64,000 nucleotides of DNA, taken from Cristatella mucedo (Eukaryota; Bryozoa; Phylactolaemata; Cristatellidae). The stretch spans positions 11,189,001 to 11,253,000 of the forward strand of contig WPIO01000005.1 in assembly GCA_009760855.2 (NCBI GenBank), given 5' to 3'. The notes under the pieces are model-generated. The model did no database searches. It had not been told where the DNA came from and saw only the letters and a list, made by a program, of their open reading frames with translations. Shown here piece by piece: positions 44,663 through 64,000 of the stretch. A program made the position numbers and the translations under genes. Within the stretch, counting starts at the first letter, position 1. Each line of letters begins with the position of its first letter.

Positions 44663-45624
44663 ACTTTAAACAGGTCTTAGCTGTATCGTTTCCGTATACG
44701 ATGTTCGCAAGAACTTCGATTTTCGGAAGAATTCTGCAACGAACAAGAACGCACGTTAGAACGCTCTATGTCAGGAGGCGAGAAGGATGACATGAAACAA
44801 GGAACATGAAACATGGCTGTTAAATCATCTAGGGTGTACAGTCAAGGTTTTTCTGTTGCTATATAAATAGACTGTTATATGAGCACCCATTACATTACTT
44901 TCTCCATCTTGATCTTCTATTGTGCATCAATTATGGATAATTGCTGGCTACACGGGTCTTCGGGATTAAGGTTCCATGGAGCTTCCCGGATCTTTCATTG
45001 AAGCTATCTCGCTGAAGTTTCAAGCTACCAACTGGTAGTCACCGTAGGTGGTAAGGTGTAATGAGTCATAGTTATAATGTTGGATTCAAGTTGTTCGTCT
45101 GGCTAAGTTATAACAAGCTACTCTTGCATATCGAACACTCATTGAGAACAAGACGTCCTTCGTTACCATTTTGTCGAGTACTTGGTGAGATTACTTATCA
45201 CCGCTGCTTCAGGCTTTCGCTATTCCTGTAACAATGGGACAAAATCAGCTTATTTTGAGCTTTTATTCTTACAAGAGACTTAAAAATTAGCACAATTGCA
45301 TAATAGCACGGTTTACTTCCAAACGAGCAGCCGTAAAGTGGGCGCATTCAAAGAGATCTACACAATACAGCGATCTGCTGCAAAATAACCAGGAAGAAGT
45401 CAAGTGACGATTGAATAGTACGAGGCACTGTGTTGTGCATATCAGTGAAGTTTCATGCCGTTCCGCTTTCGCGTAGCGAAAAGAAAACGAATTTTACAGC
45501 AGATAGCAGTGCGAGTAGATTTCATTTCGGTTGGGAGGCTTAGGAGTTGCAGGCAACTTTGTAGTTCACTTGTAAGTGTCAATGCACTGGGGTGGACGCG
45601 AAGATTTCTCTTGAAATAGACATG

Positions 45625-45790
45625 CCCTGGGTCTAAGCCCTAGGGCGAGGTGCTTGAACTTCGCGATCCAGGTCGTGGGTTAGGATCCTGCAGTAGCTGA
45701 TCCATTATTACACACTGCAAGGGATGATAATAACTGGTATGTCTGTTCTGCCGCTATTTAAAAGCGGCTTTTGGATCAGCCTACCTTTGC
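45625..45790 (+). mobile_element. SINE family B copy
   Basis: It has tgggtctaagccctagggcg, ccaggtcgtgggttaggatc, ctgcagtagctgatccatta, gtatgtctgttctgccgcta and tail aaagcggcttttggatcagc. Confidence 0.75.
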
Positions 45791-47730
45791 AAGTACTTTT
45801 TAATCATGTGGCTGCTAATATGAAAGACTGTCTACGAATAATCTCGTTGATAATGGGAGGCGACCCCACCCCCCCCCCCGCGGTGAATTATCAGACTACC
45901 AGCTGTAGTCTGTAACCAAGTATTTCCGAAAACTGCTGATTTAAGTCGATAAAATCTAACGACTCGTATCTAATCGCACAACGCATTTCCCTAGGGCCCT
46001 AGGTCTACGAAACGCATGGGCATAAGAATGAGCTCATTAAGAGATGGAACCTTCGAAAGGGAGGGCCGATTCGTAACCTTTGCCAAGCCACGTAATTGTA
46101 GCGAGCAGCACGCTCATAAAGGATGTAAATGGGCGTGCGTCGCAGATAAATTTGGGGCTTCGGCCGGCCACGCCACGCTCCGCCCATACCTAAACGCAAT
46201 TCTTTGATTCGCTTGAGGGTCCTTGATCGCCGTTCGTGAGCAGTCGTCAAATGATCTTTTAAGTATTCGAATTAAATAAACAGCAGTCATTTGCTAACCC
46301 GCTTTGGGAGGGGCATTTCTAAAGTTCAGTTCAGCCCCTGCTTGCATCTCACCTGCTCTTTTGGGCAACACCTGCCACGGCCGTAACCGAGGATTATGGG
46401 AGAGGCCTGGGTGGAAGGGGGTCAAAGACACCCATATATAATGCTGATAGGGCGAGCTGGGCTTTTCCCCCCAACACTCCGAGAGCCTTTTCCGGTGGGC
46501 GATTACCCTGCTTAGAGAGCGGTTCTTGAACGGCACGAAGATTCAATGGTGGCTATCCAGAGTTAATCTTATATTTTTTCTTTAACGAGGCTACAAAGAA
46601 CGCTAGCGAGAAGCGAAATCGGCTTGCATTGATAGGTTGGTTTAGGAAGGAGCTATTATTACATTTTCGTAAAGTGAGAAGCATATTTTAAGAGTTTTCG
46701 GTTCGAACAGGTTTTCTTTTAGCGGGGTCCAAGCAGACAGACCTGCCGAGCCGCGAGTCTTGGCTGCTGCTGCTTCACGCTCTTCGTATTTCTCTCTCAA
46801 GACGATTGCCAACGATTGCCGCGCGCCCCCGGTGCAGAGCTTCAGCTTCTCTCAAAAATGGAAAACATTTGTTTCAGTACAGTCGAAAGAGATCTTTCCT
46901 TCAGATCTCCGACGACGAGCCTTCGGGGCACAGCTTCAAGCTGTTTCTTCAGAGGTAGGCTACCGATATTTTTTGTATGGGATCGCGCAAGCCTGCTGAG
47001 CTCGTGGCCTTTGGGCGACGTTTCGGACTCTGCAAATAGGATACGAGAGTCTCTTTTTAGACGGCATACAAGGCAGCGTCCTGGCGGCGCTCTTTCGGGT
47101 GCGGAAAGTAGAACTTAATCAATATTGGTTAAAAGCCCACGTTTTCGCAACGGGGCTGGCCGTCTTCTTGGTGCTTTTTTCGGCGCGCTGAATCGGAGTC
47201 TGCTTCCAGGAAGGGCAGTCATTTCTTTTTAAAATAAGCTAAAGGCTTTTTTTATTGAGTATAAGCTAGGAAACTTGCTGGGCGACTCGCCTTTGACGTA
47301 AAGCTGCCAGGAGATTCTGCCTCTAGATGGAGCCACGAAGCCATAGAAGGGCGCTCTACAGGCAGCTCCTGCTGCGCCCCTTCAGAGCTCTATATCCGAG
47401 TCGGTTTGGGCGTTGGTCTGGGGGTCGTGAGGTCAAAGAAGTCTACCCTTCTTTTAAGGATTTCCTAGAAAAATAAATCTGTCAAATGCGCTACGTGGGC
47501 TGCTGCTACAGCCCGCTCTTGGCTGCATTGGGCCAGAAAGGTTGCCAGAGAAGCACGCGTTTAGCGTAGCAAATTCAGCGTCGGTTTCTAAAGGGGCCTG
47601 TTTTTTTTAATCGGATCACACTTTTAGACTCGATAGATAGATAGATAGCTAATCCTCTTTAAAAGCTGCACAGACGCCTGCCCGATTAGTCAAAGGCGCA
47701 CCACTTAAGACTCTCCAGTACTGGAGTTAT

Positions 47731-47800
47731 AGAAACGTTGGCGTGCACATGGGCCAGATTATGATCGCTGAGGTAGCATTCACAGCTGCTCAAGAGGTAG
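47731..47800. repeat. Unclassified dispersed repeat, copy 2 (short)
   Basis: It has gaaacgttggcgtgcacatg, ggccagattatgatcgctga and ggtagcattc, parallel to the start of the copy at 42745. Confidence 0.7.
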
Positions 47801-47867
47801 CTACAGCGACAGCCGCTAAGAAGGCATCCGAAAATCTTCGTTCGGAATTTTTGTTAAAGCCTGAAGA

Positions 47868-47990
47868 GCGGTGAAACTTTAGTGTGCCACGTCAGCCAAA
47901 TTATGACTGCCGAGGTATTATTCGGGATTCCTGAATTCTAACGGTTTGGAACCGGTTATATCAAAATCTATGGTTCAGCGGTGCACAAAG
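47868..47990. repeat. Unclassified dispersed repeat, copy 3
   Basis: It has gaaactttagtgtgccacgt, cagccaaattatgactgccg, aggtattattcgggattcct and ggaaccggttatatcaaaat, parallel over about 120 bp to the copy at 42745 and in the same orientation. Confidence 0.75.
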
Positions 47991-48372
47991 CGCAAGACCC
48001 GTAATATTCCGTTTGTTGCGATTGCAGCTTTGAGCCTAGGGCTAGAGTTGTGCCCTATCATTTAAGACAGGTGGGTACAGCGCCAGAAGCTGTGAGCCAG
48101 TCGGTAATTGAGCTCTAGACGTAGAGGCAGGCAGTTCTGTGGTACTCTTCGCGTCCTACAAGTTGTCGTATGCCAAATACAAAAATCCGCTTCTCACCAT
48201 TTCTGCTGTGGGCCGTCAATCTTTGTTAATGGCACTTGGGCGAATACGACAAAGACCGCTTGCACCATCATATCGGTAGTAAGGTTTGGCCGTCCAATAC
48301 GAAATGTTTCCACGAGCATGACGGCTGCTAGAAGAGAGTCGAGAAACTGCTACGCGATACTTGAGAGTACTA

Positions 48373-48447
48373 TAACAATAATGCACTTGATAAAGCGCCC
48401 TCGGAGAACTCAATCTCTTCCTAGGCGCTTTACATTTGCTGCAAGTA
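48373..48447 (-). mobile_element. LINE family A 3' tail fragment
   Basis: The + strand has aataatgcacttgataaagc, gccctcggagaactcaatct and cttcctaggcgctttacatt, then tgctgcaagt. Only the tail is present. Confidence 0.86.
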
Positions 48448-48899
48448 CTGACTGCTCAGATGCAGGTAGATTAGTTTGACGAGATGCCGGTAGTAGGCGG
48501 TTTTGCTTATTTAAAAGAGTTCACCGACACGTCGATCCAGCTTCAATTAGCAGAGCCCTGAGGAGCCGTTCGGAAATGGTTTGGAGTTCGCAAAATCTTT
48601 CGGGGCCGACGAACGTTCGCTAAGGCGGAGCAGGAAGAGTCTTGTTCCAGTATTTGTGCCAGTGCCCTGCGATGCCTCTGTGTGCTTCAGTTGCCAGCTG
48701 CAAGGGCTTACGTCGGCCCCGACACGGTCTCACCACAGCGACCCACCAGGCACACCCCCCCCCTGCTCCATCCATCGAGGTGCCACTCTGGATGCGGGCT
48801 GGGTCGCCCGACCGGATCTGACTTGAGTTGACTTTGCTAGACTTAAACTCCAAGGGCATTGTTAACGTGGCTACAGCGAGCACACTAATGGCGAATGAG

Positions 48900-49320
48900 C
48901 GTCCCGGCGATAGCCGTATCCAATGAAATCTCTTCGTTGGCGTCGCGGTTAGGGCCTACCGACCCGCGCCGGCTCAATTGTGCCCCGCCGAGCCGGGCCG
49001 ACCTGACTCAGTAGTCGTGCCCGATCGGGGATCGTGGCGGTGCTACACCACACTGGCGGTGAGCAGGCTGTAGCGCAGGCCAGGCGTTTTGTTAAGTCGC
49101 ATGCTCCATAAGTGGCGGATAGACAGACAGAGCCACTACTGCCGCATCACCGGCGCACTGCTCTCTCTCTCTCACTCGCTCTCTCTCGCTCTCTCTCTCT
49201 CTTTTCGTAGAGCTGCTCGCTACAGGTCTTCGTGGCCGATATCTCGTACGGCTCTATGTTGTTGCTCCTCGATTGGCCCGATGGAGCCGCTTGACTGGTT
49301 AAGGTAGTAGACGTCACATG
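48900..49320 (+). promoter_or_regulatory. Possible ODF2 promoter / 5' UTR region
   Basis: A CpG-rich patch (48,930-49,060) is followed by a CT-rich stretch ending ctctcttttcgtag at 49210, a good splice acceptor, and a donor ttaag|gtagta at 49303/49304. A non-coding 5' exon at 49211-49303 is therefore possible. It lies 0.6 kb upstream of the ODF2 coding exon. No TATA box or transcript start could be fixed. Confidence 0.3.
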
Positions 49321-49909
49321 GGTCTGGGCCTCACGCTGTCTTACTGCTCCCAATGAGCAGCCTCTCGCAGCCTCCCTCGCCGATTCGTCAAACACTCTAA
49401 TATTGTACCTCCAGAGGATCATACATAGCGACCATGTGCATGTTTCCAAAAGTTTTCTCCAACAGCAAAATATACCTGCGGTTACTACATGCACGCTCTT
49501 TGCGTGGGCACCTGCTGAATTCTTAGCTGTGAACGTTTTGAGAGTTTGGGATCGCAGCTGATTGTCCTAATTTTCCCATACGTACTTGGTTTCTTGGGAC
49601 TCTTGTGATGCATGATAGCGTGCTGCAGGAAACTATATACCGTATAATATGGCGCAGCAAAGAATAGTGTGAGTGGATTTGGTCTCTCTCAGAAGCTGTA
49701 GTCACCCATCTCATCGCATTTGTGTCTCTGGCTACGTGGCTTGTTTTTGTGGTGTGCATATAATCTCCCGTTCAGGAACTGTTTTCATTCTAAAATCAAA
49801 GCGGTCACAATGTTCGTGCTCTTGCAGGCCTCTGGGCTTCGTAGACTGATCGGCAGCCACAAAACCAGACTGCTTATTCGGTTTGCCTAGTCCACTTGCA
49901 GCCCTATTC

Positions 49910-63280
<13,371 letters not shown>

Positions 63281-63474
63281 GTGCTCGCACGCCTCGCGGG
63301 CGGCTGCCGCCAGTTCTTTGGGGGGGAGGGGGGCATTTGCTGTAGGGGCTCGTGAGCACGTGATGGCTGCATGATGAAGAGCAAAGCCCCCACAAGCGAG
63401 TCGTGGCGTTGTCGACGACTGTATTATATGATGTAGCAGCCGTCGTGCGTGCTGCTCCAGAGCACGTGGTGTTA

Positions 63475-63507
<33 letters not shown>

Positions 63508-64000
63508 TGGATAGCGTGCGTGCAGGCCGACGCACAGGCAGAAAGTCAACGAGTCGCGTGCCGCCAAGGAGTGTTCCCGTTGGGCAAACGGAACGTCAGC
63601 TGGGGGACGGAACCACGCGACGGCAATGACACACCCACACTTTGGGGGGGAGCAGCAGGCTGATTTGCTTGGTGACTGATTTGCTTGCTGACCGATTCGT
63701 CTGCCTGGCCTACTTTCACGAGCAGCCACGAGGGCAATGTCCGCCAGGCGAATCGGAGGCGCGTCACAGCGTCTGGTGTGCGCACAGCTGCTGCGCCGGG
63801 CACTGCGCCTGGCCGAATGTTTGTGCACTCTTCTTCTCAAGCCCCAGGCTGCTCAGGTCCTCTGCCAGGCTAAAGGCGATCCTTTTTAAGTCGCGATCGC
63901 TAGCATCGAGTGCAAATCGGTGTCCTGCTGGCAAAGCTCAGTGAAACATGAGCGGGCTGTGTTGACTTTTTGGACCTTCAAGGTTTCGGCACGCCTCTGC
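63281..64000 (+). other. ODF2 intron 5 (partial)
   Basis: No further ODF2 exon could be recognised before the window ends. It holds G runs (near 63321 and 63643) and a GA repeat (63474-63504). Confidence 0.7.
63474..63504. repeat. (GA)n microsatellite
   Basis: A GA run of about 30 bp lies in the last ODF2 intron of the window. Confidence 0.95.

Larger units (their letters stand above)
34090..49901. other. Intergenic region with repeats, no supported gene
   Basis: About 15.8 kb lie between the end of FKBP15 and the ODF2 coding start. The recognisable content is listed separately: LINE A and B pieces, SINEs A and B, a Tc1/mariner fossil, a pogo-like element and a dispersed repeat. Stretches where I see nothing are 36,710-38,085, 38,255-39,570, 40,260-41,145, 43,850-44,370, 44,665-45,620 and 45,800-47,720. 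CpG-rich patches occur at 41,240-41,780 and 48,600-49,280. Confidence 0.7.

Noticed and set aside
46000-47120. Short open frames in the 46-47 kb region, possible exons
   Set aside because: No recognisable motif, no convincing splice pair and no phase link to ODF2. Left unannotated.
63400-63950. Open frames near the right edge as further ODF2 exons
   Set aside because: None contains the coiled-coil pattern or the ODF2 motifs expected after exon 5. Composition is that of GC-rich intron.

Overview
This window is eukaryotic nuclear DNA from an animal, most likely an invertebrate. The coding signal is cut into short exons with GT-AG introns of about 0.2 to 5 kb. The gene set is metazoan, and introns and intergenic DNA are full of tRNA-derived SINEs, CR1/L2-type LINE fragments, small DNA transposons and long microsatellites. 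There is no bacterial-style operon, rRNA or CRISPR. I cannot name the species.

Region 1 (1 to about 34.1 kb, + strand) is most of an FKBP15 (WAFL) homologue. I resolved 23 exons from splice signals, reading phase and similarity to the vertebrate protein as I remember it. They run from the end of the N-terminal WH1-like domain through an FKBP domain, a Pro/Gln/Ala linker with the conserved RMAK motif, a long coiled coil and a conserved VFQSF motif to an acidic C-terminal exon. All 22 junctions are phase-compatible. The first exons lie upstream of the window and the last exon is uncertain. One intron has a GC donor.

Region 2 (about 34.1 to 49.9 kb) has no gene I can support. It holds LINE and SINE pieces, a Tc1/mariner fossil, a short pogo-like element with a TA target duplication, an unclassified dispersed repeat, a G-rich tract and several CpG-rich stretches, some of which may be promoter or 5' UTR of the next gene.

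Region 3 (49.9 to 64.0 kb, + strand) is the 5' part of an ODF2 (cenexin) homologue. Five phase-compatible exons cover the N-terminal HVHV motif and the first coiled coils; the gene runs off the right edge.

The two genes are not known to act together. FKBP15 is linked to actin, WASP-family proteins and endosome transport; ODF2 is a centriole-appendage and sperm-tail protein. The mobile elements form a system of their own. One tRNA-derived SINE family carries the same 3' stem-like tail as the main LINE family, as expected if the LINE moves the SINE. Several nested insertions give a relative order of events.
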